DNA from: Dyadobacter sandarakinus
Lineage (GTDB): Bacteria > Bacteroidota > Bacteroidia > Cytophagales > Spirosomataceae
NCBI RefSeq assembly: GCF_016894445.1
Contig: NZ_CP056775.1
Location: forward strand, 5,451,001-5,515,000
Direction: 5' to 3'
Length of the DNA: 64,000 nucleotides
Part shown: piece by piece, positions 51,084 through 59,325 of the stretch
Numbering within the stretch: the stretch's first letter is position 1
How the letters are laid out: the number at the start of each line of letters is the position of its first letter
Translations under genes and position numbers: made by a program
Notes under the pieces: generated by a model
What the model was told of the DNA's origin: nothing
Database searches by the model: none
What the model saw: only the letters and a program-made list of their open reading frames with translations

Positions 51084-52412
51084 TTAAAGAAAGCGGTTCA
51101 GCAGGTTTTCCAGGTACTCCTGTTTTCCTGAAATCGTTGCAGGCTCTCCGTTGGCTGCAGCAAGGTCAAAAAGGTTTTCCAGGCTCAGTGATCCAGCCTC
51201 GTACTCGGCACCTTTTCCGCCATTGAAGCTGGCGTAGCGATCCGTACGAATCTTGTCATATTCGCCATGCTGGATAATTTTGTCGGCTACTACCAGTGCA
51301 CGGGCTACGGTGTCGATACCGCCAATATGTGCATGGAACACATCTTCCATGTCGGTAGAGTTACGACGGCGTTTTGCGTCGAAGTTGACGCCGCCACCTT
51401 TCAGGCCGCCTGCTTTCAGGATTACGAGCAATGCTTTTGTCCATTCAGCGATATCCGTCGGGAACTGGTCGGTATCCCAGCCGTTCTGATAATCACCACG
51501 GTTGGCATCAATCGAACCCAGGATGCCGGCATCCGCCGCTACCTGTAATTCGTGCTCGAAAGTATGGCCTGCCAATGTCGCATGGTTTACTTCAATGTTC
51601 AATGCAAAGTCTTCCAGCAGATCGTGCTGACGAAGGAAACCGATGCAGGTAGCTGCGTCATAGTCATACTGGTGTTTGGTCGGCTCGCAAGGTTTGGGTT
51701 CAATGAAGAATTTACCTGTAAAACCATTTGCACGGGCATACTTCACAGCCATTTTCAGCATTTGTGCAAAATGCTCCTGCTCGCGTTTCATGTCCGTGTT
51801 CAGCAAAGTCATGTAACCCTCACGTCCTCCCCAGAACACGTAGTTTTCACCACCCAGGGCGATTGTTGCATCCAGCGCCATTTTGATCTGGGCTCCGGCA
51901 TGGGCTACTACGTTGAAATCAGGATTTGTAGACGCACCATTCATGTAGCGGTGATGTCCGAAAAGGTTGGCAGTACCCCAAAGCAGCTTCACACCCGATT
52001 CTTTTTGTTTCTGACCCAGGTACTCCGTCAATGCCAGAATGCGCTTTTCGTTGGTACGCACGTCGTCGTCGTAGTCTACCACGTCCACGTCGTGAAAGCA
52101 GTAGTAAGGCACGCCCAGTTTGGTGATAAATTCAAAGGCAGCATCAGCCTTGTCACGGGCACGGTCTACTGCATCGGATTTTTTATCCCAGGGAAAAAAC
52201 AAGGTAGGTCCTCCAAAAGGATCAAGGCCCGATCCGCAGAATGTATGCCAGTAAGCGACAGCAAACCGAAGATGTTCTTTCATACTTTTTCCGGCAATGA
52301 TCCGGTTCTCATCGTACCAGCGGTAAGCCAGCGGATTGTCTGTTTCGGGGCCTTCGTATGCGATCTTCCCGATACCTTTGAAATACTCCTGTTCTCCGAG
52401 TAAAATGCTCAT
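51084..52412 (-). CDS. xylA: Xylose isomerase
   Basis: This 442-residue class II xylose isomerase converts D-xylose to D-xylulose. It starts at the ATG giving MSILLGEQEYFKGIGKIAYEG; the in-frame extension upstream carries no family similarity. Motifs are FTGKFFIEPKPCEPTKHQYDYD (metal-binding Glu and catalytic region), FALNIEVNHATLAGHTFEHEL with metal-binding His/Glu, DANRGDYQNGWDTDQFP and GGVNFDAKRRRNSTD. The length matches the class II type. xylB is not in the window. A 10-bp inverted repeat lies upstream. Confidence 0.96.
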   Translation of the reverse strand: MSILLGEQEYFKGIGKIAYEGPETDNPLAYRWYDENRIIAGKSMKEHLRFAVAYWHTFCGSGLDPFGGPTLFFPWDKKSDAVDRARDKADAAFEFITKLGVPYYCFHDVDVVDYDDDVRTNEKRILALTEYLGQKQKESGVKLLWGTANLFGHHRYMNGASTNPDFNVVAHAGAQIKMALDATIALGGENYVFWGGREGYMTLLNTDMKREQEHFAQMLKMAVKYARANGFTGKFFIEPKPCEPTKHQYDYDAATCIGFLRQHDLLEDFALNIEVNHATLAGHTFEHELQVAADAGILGSIDANRGDYQNGWDTDQFPTDIAEWTKALLVILKAGGLKGGGVNFDAKRRRNSTDMEDVFHAHIGGIDTVARALVVADKIIQHGEYDKIRTDRYASFNGGKGAEYEAGSLSLENLFDLAAANGEPATISGKQEYLENLLNRFL

Positions 52413-52496
52413 TGTATTGTAATTAAATGTTTCTGAATGAATGGTTGGCCTGCGGAATGCTACATCTTTATTCATTAAGTGTAACATTGACAGTTC

Positions 52497-52538
52497 ATAC
52501 TGCAATACTATCACTTTTTTCTGAATGGATTGCAGTAT
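52497..52538. promoter_or_regulatory. Long inverted repeat upstream of xylA
   Basis: Perfect arms ATACTGCAAT (52497-52506) and ATTGCAGTAT (52529-52538) are separated by 22 bp, about three helical turns centre to centre, 85-126 bp upstream of the xylA ATG. It resembles a paired operator. No classic -7 box was seen for xylA. Confidence 0.5.
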
Positions 52539-52540
52539 AA

Positions 52541-52576
52541 ATAAAAAGAGGAGCAGAAATGATTTCTGCTCCTCCT
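52541..52576 (-). terminator. Terminator of the PpiD/SurA-like gene
   Basis: AGGAGCAGAAAT pairs with ATTTCTGCTCCT with almost no loop. On the minus strand it is followed by CTTTTTATTT, about 20 bp after the stop at 52598. Confidence 0.85.
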
Positions 52577-52597
52577 GACCTCTGAAAATTTATGCTA

Positions 52598-54718
52598 TCA
52601 GAAAAACTTCGCGCGACGGTCTTCAATATCAGCGTTTTCGCGAATTGCTTCATTCACCAGGTAGGACATACGGCTTTCCAGAGACTGGGTCAGCTGTGTC
52701 TTGTACTGCGTGTAATCAGCAATTTTAGGTGCTTCCGCCTTGTTGACCATTTCTACGATAAATACCCCGTTTTCACCTGTGAATACGCCGGTACGCTGTC
52801 CGTTTTTCAAAGCAAATGCTTTTCCGAGTGCGATCGGGTCAAATCCTGCGCTTGTCAGGAAGCCGGTAGCCAGGGAAATATCATTAGCAGATTCAACCAG
52901 TGCACCTGCGCCGTATTTTTTTGCAATACCTTCCAGGTTGCCGGTAGCACCTTTCAGCTTGGCGGTGATCTGCTCCGACTTGATCTGGTTACGCACCTTA
53001 GTAGTCAGTTCATCACGGAAATCATTCACTTTCACATCTTTCTGGTCCGACTTGCCTGTCAGTACAGCCACCACATATTGTTCATCAGTTTCAAAAACCT
53101 GAGGAGAAACCGAGTTGATCTTGGTGTCATCCTTAAATGCCCACCTTACAATCTCACGTCCGTTCTGGATCGCATTGATGTTGGTAGCCGACTCGGGAAT
53201 GCGGTTTGCAGTCGCCACAACCAGTGCCTTGTTCTTTTTCACTGCTGCATCAAAGTCTTCCTTCGTTTTCACGGAATTGGCAAACTCGTCAGCCCGGCGG
53301 TAAGCCTCATCGCGTGTTGCCTGGCTTGGCGCAATGGTTTTTCCGATTGCAGCGATCCGGTACAGCGTGTTGGACTTAGGCTCAGTTACTTTAATAATGT
53401 GAAAACCGAACTGGCTTTCGATCAGGCGAGGGATCAGGCCGGGAGCAGTAGCTGAAAACACAGCTTCTTCAAATGGCTTTACCATGGCACCGTTGTTCTG
53501 GAAATAATTCAGGTCACCACCACGCTGGGCCGAACCGGGATCGGCACTGGATGTAGCAGCCAGGGCCTCAAAGTTGGCACCGGCTTTGATCTGTGCAAGG
53601 ATACCTTCTGCTTTGGCGCGGGCAGCTGATTTGGCAGAGTCCGACTGGTTTTCAGCACGGATCAGGATATGGCTGGCACGGGCAGTGGAAACCGTATCAG
53701 AACGGGTACCATCATATTTATAAATAAAATAATTGTTGCCTTCGCGGTACGGGCCGTAAACGCCTCCCGGAACGAATGACTTTACAGCCTCTTTAAGCTG
53801 ATCCGACATACTTGCATAAGACATGTTGATCGGCAATGGAATATCCGTGTTCATGCTTGCAAAAGCAGAGTCGTTCTGCGCAGTAGCAAGGCCTCTTGCG
53901 AGTTGTTTGATTTCGGAATAAAGTGCGGAACTGTCGTCTTTTGCAGGTTGGATCGGGAAAGTGACGTACTCGATGGAGCGGGTGTCGGTACCTTTGTATT
54001 CCTTCTTATGGGCGCTCAGGTACTCTTCAAGCTGTGAGTCAGTAACCTTGATTGTTGTATCCACAACAGAGTAGTAAGGTACATAGAGGTAGCGCAAGGT
54101 AGCTTTGGTATTTTGGGCTACGTACTCTTTCTCTGCCTGTGCCTTCGGGATGTAGGTAGAAAGGCGCAGCATGTTTTCGTATTTGGTACGGACACGTTCC
54201 TCGCGGAGGCTTTTCTCAAAGTTCTCCCAGGATCTTTGCTGCTCGATCGGAAGTGTTTTCAGGTTTTTCAGGTAGTTGACAACTGCATTTTTGTCAAATT
54301 TACCCGTAGTAGGATCTGAAAAAGCCTGCAATATAGAGGGGCTGATATGGTTGCCCTGTACCATGTCAACAAGCTCGTCGTCAGTTACCGTCAGTCCGAG
54401 CTCATCAAACTGTTTTTTATAAGCAATGTCGATAATGAATTGATTCCATGCCTGATCGCGGAGAGAAGCGAGCTCATTTTCATTCAGGCTGCGCCCGGAT
54501 TGTGCCTCGTAATTCTGGCGAAAACCATCCACCCGGCTTTGAAAATCCTTGATGTTAATTTCTTTTCCGGCAATCTCTCCGACAGTCTGGTTATTACCAC
54601 TGCCAAAAAGGGAATTAGGGCCCAGCAGGTCGCCACCTACCATGAAAAGAATTAAACTGACTGCGATTACGGTTACGGCAATACCGGATTTTTCTCTGAT
54701 CTTGTTAATTAAAGCCAT
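52598..54718 (-). CDS. PpiD/SurA-like periplasmic peptidyl-prolyl isomerase
   Basis: This 706-residue membrane-anchored chaperone opens with one N-terminal membrane helix (GIAVTVIAVSLILFMVGG, about 12-30) followed by a SurA_N-like domain (VGEIAGKEINIKDFQSRVDGF ... ELASLRDQAWNQFIIDIAYKKQFDELGLTV). A parvulin-type rotamase lies around residues 340-450 (ASHILIRAENQSDSAKSAARAKAEGILAQI, FQNNGAMVKPFEEAVF, FGFHIIKV). It is the counterpart of PpiD, which assists outer-membrane protein folding at the inner membrane. The C-terminal third is a second, degenerate isomerase-like region. Confidence 0.9.
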   Translation of the reverse strand: MALINKIREKSGIAVTVIAVSLILFMVGGDLLGPNSLFGSGNNQTVGEIAGKEINIKDFQSRVDGFRQNYEAQSGRSLNENELASLRDQAWNQFIIDIAYKKQFDELGLTVTDDELVDMVQGNHISPSILQAFSDPTTGKFDKNAVVNYLKNLKTLPIEQQRSWENFEKSLREERVRTKYENMLRLSTYIPKAQAEKEYVAQNTKATLRYLYVPYYSVVDTTIKVTDSQLEEYLSAHKKEYKGTDTRSIEYVTFPIQPAKDDSSALYSEIKQLARGLATAQNDSAFASMNTDIPLPINMSYASMSDQLKEAVKSFVPGGVYGPYREGNNYFIYKYDGTRSDTVSTARASHILIRAENQSDSAKSAARAKAEGILAQIKAGANFEALAATSSADPGSAQRGGDLNYFQNNGAMVKPFEEAVFSATAPGLIPRLIESQFGFHIIKVTEPKSNTLYRIAAIGKTIAPSQATRDEAYRRADEFANSVKTKEDFDAAVKKNKALVVATANRIPESATNINAIQNGREIVRWAFKDDTKINSVSPQVFETDEQYVVAVLTGKSDQKDVKVNDFRDELTTKVRNQIKSEQITAKLKGATGNLEGIAKKYGAGALVESANDISLATGFLTSAGFDPIALGKAFALKNGQRTGVFTGENGVFIVEMVNKAEAPKIADYTQYKTQLTQSLESRMSYLVNEAIRENADIEDRRAKFF

Positions 54719-54824
54719 TTTCTCAATTCAAATTAGTGCGCAAAATAATATCTTTTCTATATCGAATGCAAGGGTTGACCGTTTCAAAATCAAATAATTG
54801 GCAGAGCAACGATCACGCTGGCAC

Positions 54825-55307
54825 TCAATGCATATGTTTCAGATTGAAGGCGTACAGGATTGCCATGAAGCAGCTGAAAAATACACCGGCAATGGCATTA
54901 ACCGCCCCAAACCATCCTCCGATCAGCAGCAAGGGAGTAAAAAACGCTATGGCTATCCCCGCCAGGTACAGGTAAAATCCACGTTTCTGCAGGTTCCACA
55001 TCAGGTAAGCGGCATAAAGCGATATGGATTCAAAAATCAGGAGGATCACTGCCATTGTATGCATATTGGCAGCATTGGTCTGATCATAAATGATCTTAAA
55101 CATGGTATCTGTCGCCCGCAGGTCAGCGGCACCGGGGCGGGCATGCAATTTCTCCTGCGCGCTCTCGAACATTTGCGTCACATTTTCCGCGGCAACACCC
55201 GGGCTCCAGAGATTTTTCGACTGGTTCCAAAGGGCTGAAACCGAAGTCATAAATGTGAGAAAGCAAAGTATGGTTAGGAACGTGGGTCTGATAAAATCTT
55301 CACTCAT
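54825..55307 (-). CDS. Small membrane protein, unknown function
   Basis: This 160-residue protein has four predicted membrane segments (about 10-26, 75-95, 100-125, 130-155) and one periplasmic or cytoplasmic loop of about 45 residues between the first two (NQSKNLWSPGVAAENVTQMFESAQEK). No catalytic motif or recognised family name. It is separated from the PpiD-like gene by 106 bp on the same strand. Confidence 0.75.
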   Translation of the reverse strand: MSEDFIRPTFLTILCFLTFMTSVSALWNQSKNLWSPGVAAENVTQMFESAQEKLHARPGAADLRATDTMFKIIYDQTNAANMHTMAVILLIFESISLYAAYLMWNLQKRGFYLYLAGIAIAFFTPLLLIGGWFGAVNAIAGVFFSCFMAILYAFNLKHMH

Positions 55308-55384
55308 AAGTCAAAACAGTGGATGCCCGCGAGATTGGCAAAGCATGTAAAATTTGCCGTTTTAAGTGAAAACACCAAAGTGCA

Positions 55385-55415
55385 TTTGATTATTCTGGCA
55401 CGGTCTTTACTTTTG
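55385..55415 (+). promoter_or_regulatory. Promoter of the SCP2-like gene
   Basis: TTTG (55385-55388), 19 bases, TACTTTTG (55408-55415): exact consensus with ideal spacing, 43 bp before the ATG. Confidence 0.68.
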
Positions 55416-55458
55416 TCGCTTTGCAAAATATACGCGCAACATTCTCAAAACCGCCATT

Positions 55459-55764
55459 ATGAGCCTCCAAATCCTTGCCGACCGCATTAAAGATATCTTG
55501 GGAACCGACAGCGGCCTTGATGCTACTGTTAAATTTAAAACCGAAGACGGCTCTTTGTTCGTGGACGGTAAATCGGTTCCCAATTCCGTATCCCAGGAAG
55601 ACCTGGAAGCAGATTGTACTTTTGAAGTTTCTACCAAAAATGCATTGAAGCTAATCGACGGTGACCTGAATGCCATGATGGCCTACATGACCGGAAAGCT
55701 GAAAATCGATGGCGATATGAGCGTAGCGATGAAGATTGCGCAAACGTTCGGAGGCCGCGAATAG
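55459..55764 (+). CDS. SCP2 sterol-binding-domain protein
   Basis: This 101-residue single-domain protein of the SCP2 fold is expected to bind a hydrophobic lipid-like ligand in the cytoplasm. Signature segments are VKFKTEDGSLFVDG, LEADCTFEVSTKNALKLIDGDLNAMMAYMTGKLKIDGDMSVAMKIAQTF. The length matches the minimal domain. It has its own promoter and is convergent with pdxJ, 21 bp apart. The biological ligand is unknown. Confidence 0.88.
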   Translation: MSLQILADRIKDILGTDSGLDATVKFKTEDGSLFVDGKSVPNSVSQEDLEADCTFEVSTKNALKLIDGDLNAMMAYMTGKLKIDGDMSVAMKIAQTFGGRE

Positions 55765-55785
55765 CCGCAGCCTCCCTGCCAATCG

Positions 55786-56505
55786 TTAAACCTGCAGTTC
55801 GCGGAGGTACATCTGGATGGTATTTTCCAGTCCCAGGTACAATGCATCCGAAATCAGCGCATGTCCGATGGATACCTCGTCCAGCCAGGGTATGTTTTGT
55901 TTCAGAAAACGCAGGTTGTCAAGGCTGAGGTCGTGACCGGCATTCAGGCCGAGTCCCACTTCCCTGGCCTTTTCTGCGGCTTTAACAAAAGGCAGGACTG
56001 CTTTTTGCCGGTTTTCAAAGTAGTAGGCTGCGTAGGGTTCGGTATACAGCTCCACACGGTCGGCACCGCAGACTTTGGCACCTTCCACCATTTTTTCATC
56101 TGCATCCACAAATACCGACACGCGTATCCCGGCTGAGTGAAATATGGCAATCAGGTCGGTAAGTTCAGCTTCGTTGGTGATGGTATCCCAGCCCGCATTG
56201 GACGTAATTGCGTGTAAGGCATCGGGCACAAGTGTTACCTGTTCGGGTTTATTGGCGAGTACCAGCTCCACAAACTTCTTCTCAGAAGGATTTCCCTCTA
56301 TATTGAACTCGGTCGTTACCTCAGCACGGAGGTCATACACATCCTGGTAGCGGATATGGCGCTCATCGGGGCGCGGGTGTACCGTAATTCCCTGCGCACC
56401 AAACCGTTCACAGTCCAGCGCCACTTTCAGTACATTGGGATTGTCTCCGCCGCGGGAGTTTCTCAGGGTAGCAATTTTGTTGATGTTAACGCTCAGGCGG
56501 GTCAT
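55786..56505 (-). CDS. pdxJ: Pyridoxine 5'-phosphate synthase
   Basis: This 239-residue TIM-barrel enzyme joins 3-amino-2-oxopropyl phosphate (1-amino-acetone 3-phosphate) with deoxyxylulose 5-phosphate to make pyridoxine 5'-phosphate. It starts at the ATG giving MTRLSVNINKIATLRNSRGGDNP. The frame stays open upstream only because it runs through an octamer repeat. Motifs are GITVHPRPDERHIRYQDV, EFNIEGNPSEKFVELV-like, VTLVPDA and LNAGHDLSLDNLRFL with the conserved His. The length is typical. Confidence 0.95.
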   Translation of the reverse strand: MTRLSVNINKIATLRNSRGGDNPNVLKVALDCERFGAQGITVHPRPDERHIRYQDVYDLRAEVTTEFNIEGNPSEKKFVELVLANKPEQVTLVPDALHAITSNAGWDTITNEAELTDLIAIFHSAGIRVSVFVDADEKMVEGAKVCGADRVELYTEPYAAYYFENRQKAVLPFVKAAEKAREVGLGLNAGHDLSLDNLRFLKQNIPWLDEVSIGHALISDALYLGLENTIQMYLRELQV

Positions 56506-56546
56506 GGGGGTGGGGATTGGGTGGTGAGTTAGTGAGGTAGTGAGTT

Positions 56547-56706
56547 TTGAATGACTGAATGTTTGAATGACTGAATGACTGAATGACTGAATGATTGAAT
56601 GACTGAATGTTTGAATGAACAAATAACTTAATGACCTAATGACTTAATGACCTAATGATTGAATGACTGAACAACCTAATGACCTAATGACCTAATGACT
56701 TAATGT
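56547..56706 (+). repeat. Octanucleotide tandem repeat array (TGAATGAC-type)
   Basis: About 160 bp of degenerate 8-bp tandem units. The left part is mostly TGAATGAC with variants TGAATGTT and TGAATGAT, and the right part is mostly TAATGACC/TAATGACT. The repeat free of stop codons on the minus strand explains the false N-terminal extension of pdxJ. Confidence 0.85.
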
Positions 56707-56980
56707 TGCCCTAGGATTCCCGATGATTATTGGTCGTTACATCCTTTTATAAACTTCATTTTTGATGTGTTTAGAGGTAAATGTAGGAAATTTGGGTTAG
56801 AGATGGGAGGATGGCATTTATTATGAAAATTCTAACTTTGCTCCCTGCCTGCAATGTAAAAGGATGGATGCAGGTCCGCCACCCAACTTTGCAGGCTATA
56901 TTTGATTAATAACTTAAAAACAAAAACACACAACCCACAACAACCAGCTACGACACTAGTATAAAATACCCATCACGAAC

Positions 56981-57035
56981 ATTCAGTCATTCAATCATTC
57001 AATCATTCAGTCATTAACAATCATCATTCACCCAT
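56981..57035 (-). repeat. Inverted copy of the octanucleotide array
   Basis: Units ATTCAGTC and ATTCAATC in 8-bp register are the reverse complement of the array at 56547-56706. They end 12 bp before the YqeY-like start codon. Pairing between the two arrays could form a long imperfect stem. Confidence 0.8.
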
Positions 57036-57047
57036 TCAAAACTTCCC

Positions 57048-57497
57048 ATGTCCCTAAAAACCCAGGTTGAAAGCGGAATTAAAGACGCTATGCGTGCCAA
57101 GGATCAGGATACACTGCGTGCACTGCGTGCGATCAAGTCACTTATTCTTTTGGAAGAAACCAAAGGAGGCGCAAGCGGCGACCTATCGGCTGACGATGAA
57201 CTGAAACTGCTGACCAAAGCTGCCAAGCAGCGCCGGGAGTCTGCTGACATTTACAAGGCACAGGATCGTGCCGACCTTCTTGAAAAAGAAGAAGCCGAGC
57301 TTGCCGTGATCGAGCAGTTTCTGCCCAAGCAACTCAGCGATGATGAGCTGAAAGCGAAGTTGCAGGAAATCATTGCTAGGGTAGGAGCAAGTGGTCCTTC
57401 CGATATGGGCAAAGTAATGGGCGCTGCTACCAAGGAGCTTACCGGGCAAGCCGACGGAAAGGTTATCTCCGCAACCGTAAAAAGCCTGCTTGCATGA
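57048..57497 (+). CDS. GatB/YqeY domain-containing protein
   Basis: This 149-residue stand-alone YqeY-type protein has the helical domain that in GatB and aminoacyl-tRNA synthetases aids tRNA recognition. Motifs are MRAKDQDTLRALRAIKSLILLEE, LLTKAAKQRRESADIYKAQDR, EEAELAVIEQFLPKQLSDDEL and ASGPSDMGKVMGA. Its own function is not established. It overlaps the CvpA gene by 4 bp (ATGA), indicating translational coupling. Confidence 0.92.
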   Translation: MSLKTQVESGIKDAMRAKDQDTLRALRAIKSLILLEETKGGASGDLSADDELKLLTKAAKQRRESADIYKAQDRADLLEKEEAELAVIEQFLPKQLSDDELKAKLQEIIARVGASGPSDMGKVMGAATKELTGQADGKVISATVKSLLA

Positions 57498-58051
57498 AGT
57501 TACTGGATTTGCTGATCCTGGTTCCCCTGCTTTGGGGCGCAGTACATGGGTACCGTAAAGGCTTGCTGATCGAGATCATCGGCATACTTGGCCTGGTGGT
57601 AGCCATGGTACTGGGCTTCAAATTCCTGGGGCTAGGAATGGAGGTCCTGACACCTTATATGAGTGCCGGCGTAGCAAGGCGGATATTACCTTATGTTGGC
57701 TTTGCAGCTATATTCTTCCCGACTATTTTTTTACTGAACCAATTCGGCTACTCCATCAGGCGGTCGCTGCGGTACTCTATCCTGGGTACTTTCGACAGCT
57801 TTGCGGGTGGCCTGGTTGGTATTGTTACCTGGGTATTTGGCATCAGTGTGTTCTTCTGGCTTGTCAATGCGGTGGGGGTAAAAATTCCGGCACACCGCAC
57901 GGACGATACTTTCATTTACCCGCTGGTAGTACCCATCGCACCCAACCTGATTACCAAGGCACTCGGCATGATGCCGGCCGGAACGGACCTGATCCGTGAA
58001 TGGAAAAAAGAGTACCTTGACGATGCGGGAGAGCGCAATGATAAATCCTGA
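57494..58051 (+). CDS. CvpA family membrane protein
   Basis: This 185-residue inner-membrane protein with four predicted helices matches the CvpA family (LLDLLILVPLLWGAVHGYRKGLLIEIIGILGLVVAMVLGFKFLG at the N terminus, then AGGLVGIVTWVFGISVFFWLV). CvpA is associated with colicin V production and envelope stress in Escherichia coli, but its molecular role is unclear. The start codon overlaps the stop of the YqeY-like gene. Confidence 0.9.
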   Translation: MKLLDLLILVPLLWGAVHGYRKGLLIEIIGILGLVVAMVLGFKFLGLGMEVLTPYMSAGVARRILPYVGFAAIFFPTIFLLNQFGYSIRRSLRYSILGTFDSFAGGLVGIVTWVFGISVFFWLVNAVGVKIPAHRTDDTFIYPLVVPIAPNLITKALGMMPAGTDLIREWKKEYLDDAGERNDKS

Positions 58052-58134
58052 ATGTCATCGTTTTGCAGTATTCCGGCATAATGAACTTTCAAAATGCAGT
58101 AGCAGTTACACTTGGGTAACTGAGTTTCAGTACC

Positions 58135-58167
58135 TTTGACCAATACTAGCCGAGCAGTATACGTTTG
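58135..58167 (+). promoter_or_regulatory. Promoter of rlmN
   Basis: TTTG (58135-58138), 21 bases, TACGTTTG (58160-58167): exact -7 match, 17 bp upstream of the ATG at 58185. Confidence 0.5.
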
Positions 58168-58184
58168 GCAGACAGCATATTAAG

Positions 58185-59249
58185 ATGATCCAGGAAAATA
58201 CAAAGCAGGATATTAGAAAATGGGACGCCGGCCAGCTCAAAGAATGGCTAGCCGGCCATGGGGAGAAAGGATTCCGGGCCAAACAGGTGTATGAATGGAT
58301 CTGGAAAAAGTCGGCTGCTTCATTTGACGACATGACCAATCTGTCACTTGCCACACGTCAGCTGCTCAATGAGCATTTTGTAATTCACACACTTTCCGTA
58401 GCCAAACAGCAGCAGAGCAATGATGGTACGATCAAGTCTGCATTTCAGCTTTTCGACGGCAATCTCGTAGAAGGCGTGCTGATACCCGCTGCTGACCGTA
58501 TGACAGCGTGTGTAAGCAGCCAGGTAGGATGTTCGCTCACCTGCAAGTTTTGTGCGACAGGCTATATGGACCGCAAGCGTAACCTGGATGCAGGTGAAAT
58601 TTACGATCAGGTAGTGGCCATTGCGCGCCAGGCGGAGGGTAGCTTTAAAGCGCCGCTGACCAACATTGTGTATATGGGCATGGGCGAGCCGCTGCTCAAT
58701 TATGCAAACGTATTACAGTCTATCGAATACATTACCTCTCCCGAAGGACTGAATATGTCGCCGAAGCGCATTACGGTTTCAACTGCCGGCATTGCCAAGA
58801 TGATTAAAAAGCTGGGCGATGATGAGGTACGTTTCAGGCTGGCACTTTCGCTGCATGCGGCCAATGATGTAAAACGTAATCAGATTATGCCGATCAATGA
58901 GTCGAACTCGCTGGATAACCTGGCCGAGGCGCTCAATTATTTTTATAGGAAAACAGGAAACCGGATTACTTTCGAGTACATTGTTTTCAACAACTTCAAT
59001 GATACTTTGCAGGATGCAAAGGAGCTCTGGGAGTTTACAAAGCGGGTTCCTGCCCGCGTCAATATCATTGAGTACAATCCCATTGCAGAAGCCGATTTCC
59101 GGAACACGGAAGCCGACAGACTGGATCGTTTTGCAGCATTTCTGGAAGACCGCGGCGTGTCTGTACATGTGCGCCGGAGCCGTGGGAAGGACATTGATGC
59201 AGCCTGCGGCCAACTCGCCAACAAGGAAACCGTTCAGCCGGCAACTTAA
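58185..59249 (+). CDS. rlmN: 23S rRNA (adenine2503-C2)-methyltransferase
   Basis: This 354-residue radical SAM enzyme methylates C2 of A2503 in 23S rRNA, and likely A37 of some tRNAs. The radical SAM cluster Cys are 116, 120 and 123 in GCSLTCKFCATGY. NLVEGVLIPAADRMTACVSSQ precedes, with the conserved Glu. VYMGMGEPLLNY, RITVSTAGIAK and LALSLHAAND follow, and the second catalytic Cys near the C terminus is in DAACGQLAN. Full length. Confidence 0.96.
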   Translation: MIQENTKQDIRKWDAGQLKEWLAGHGEKGFRAKQVYEWIWKKSAASFDDMTNLSLATRQLLNEHFVIHTLSVAKQQQSNDGTIKSAFQLFDGNLVEGVLIPAADRMTACVSSQVGCSLTCKFCATGYMDRKRNLDAGEIYDQVVAIARQAEGSFKAPLTNIVYMGMGEPLLNYANVLQSIEYITSPEGLNMSPKRITVSTAGIAKMIKKLGDDEVRFRLALSLHAANDVKRNQIMPINESNSLDNLAEALNYFYRKTGNRITFEYIVFNNFNDTLQDAKELWEFTKRVPARVNIIEYNPIAEADFRNTEADRLDRFAAFLEDRGVSVHVRRSRGKDIDAACGQLANKETVQPAT

Positions 59250-59325
59250 CAATTTGTTAATATTGTAACGGGGCACATTAAGTAGCTTTGTCCGGCATTC
59301 GATAAAAAACTTATACTTCTCTTCT

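Larger units (their letters stand above)
56506..57047. other. Repeat-bearing intergenic region between pdxJ and YqeY-like gene
   Basis: This 542-bp divergent gap has no supported gene. It contains two opposite-orientation arrays of octamer repeats (listed separately) flanking about 270 bp of unique A/T-rich DNA. The promoters of pdxJ and of the YqeY-like gene should lie here but were not identified with confidence. Confidence 0.7.

Noticed and set aside
51084..52514. xylA starting at 52514
   Set aside because: The extra 34 residues overlap the upstream inverted repeat and have no family similarity. ATG 52412 gives the standard length.
55786..56622. pdxJ read with a 39-residue N-terminal extension
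   Set aside because: The extension is translated octamer repeat (FSHSIIQ-type). PdxJ similarity starts at the ATG giving MTRLSVNINK, with normal family length.
56547..57035. CRISPR-like array
   Set aside because: The units are 8 bp and contiguous without unique spacers, and no cas genes are present.
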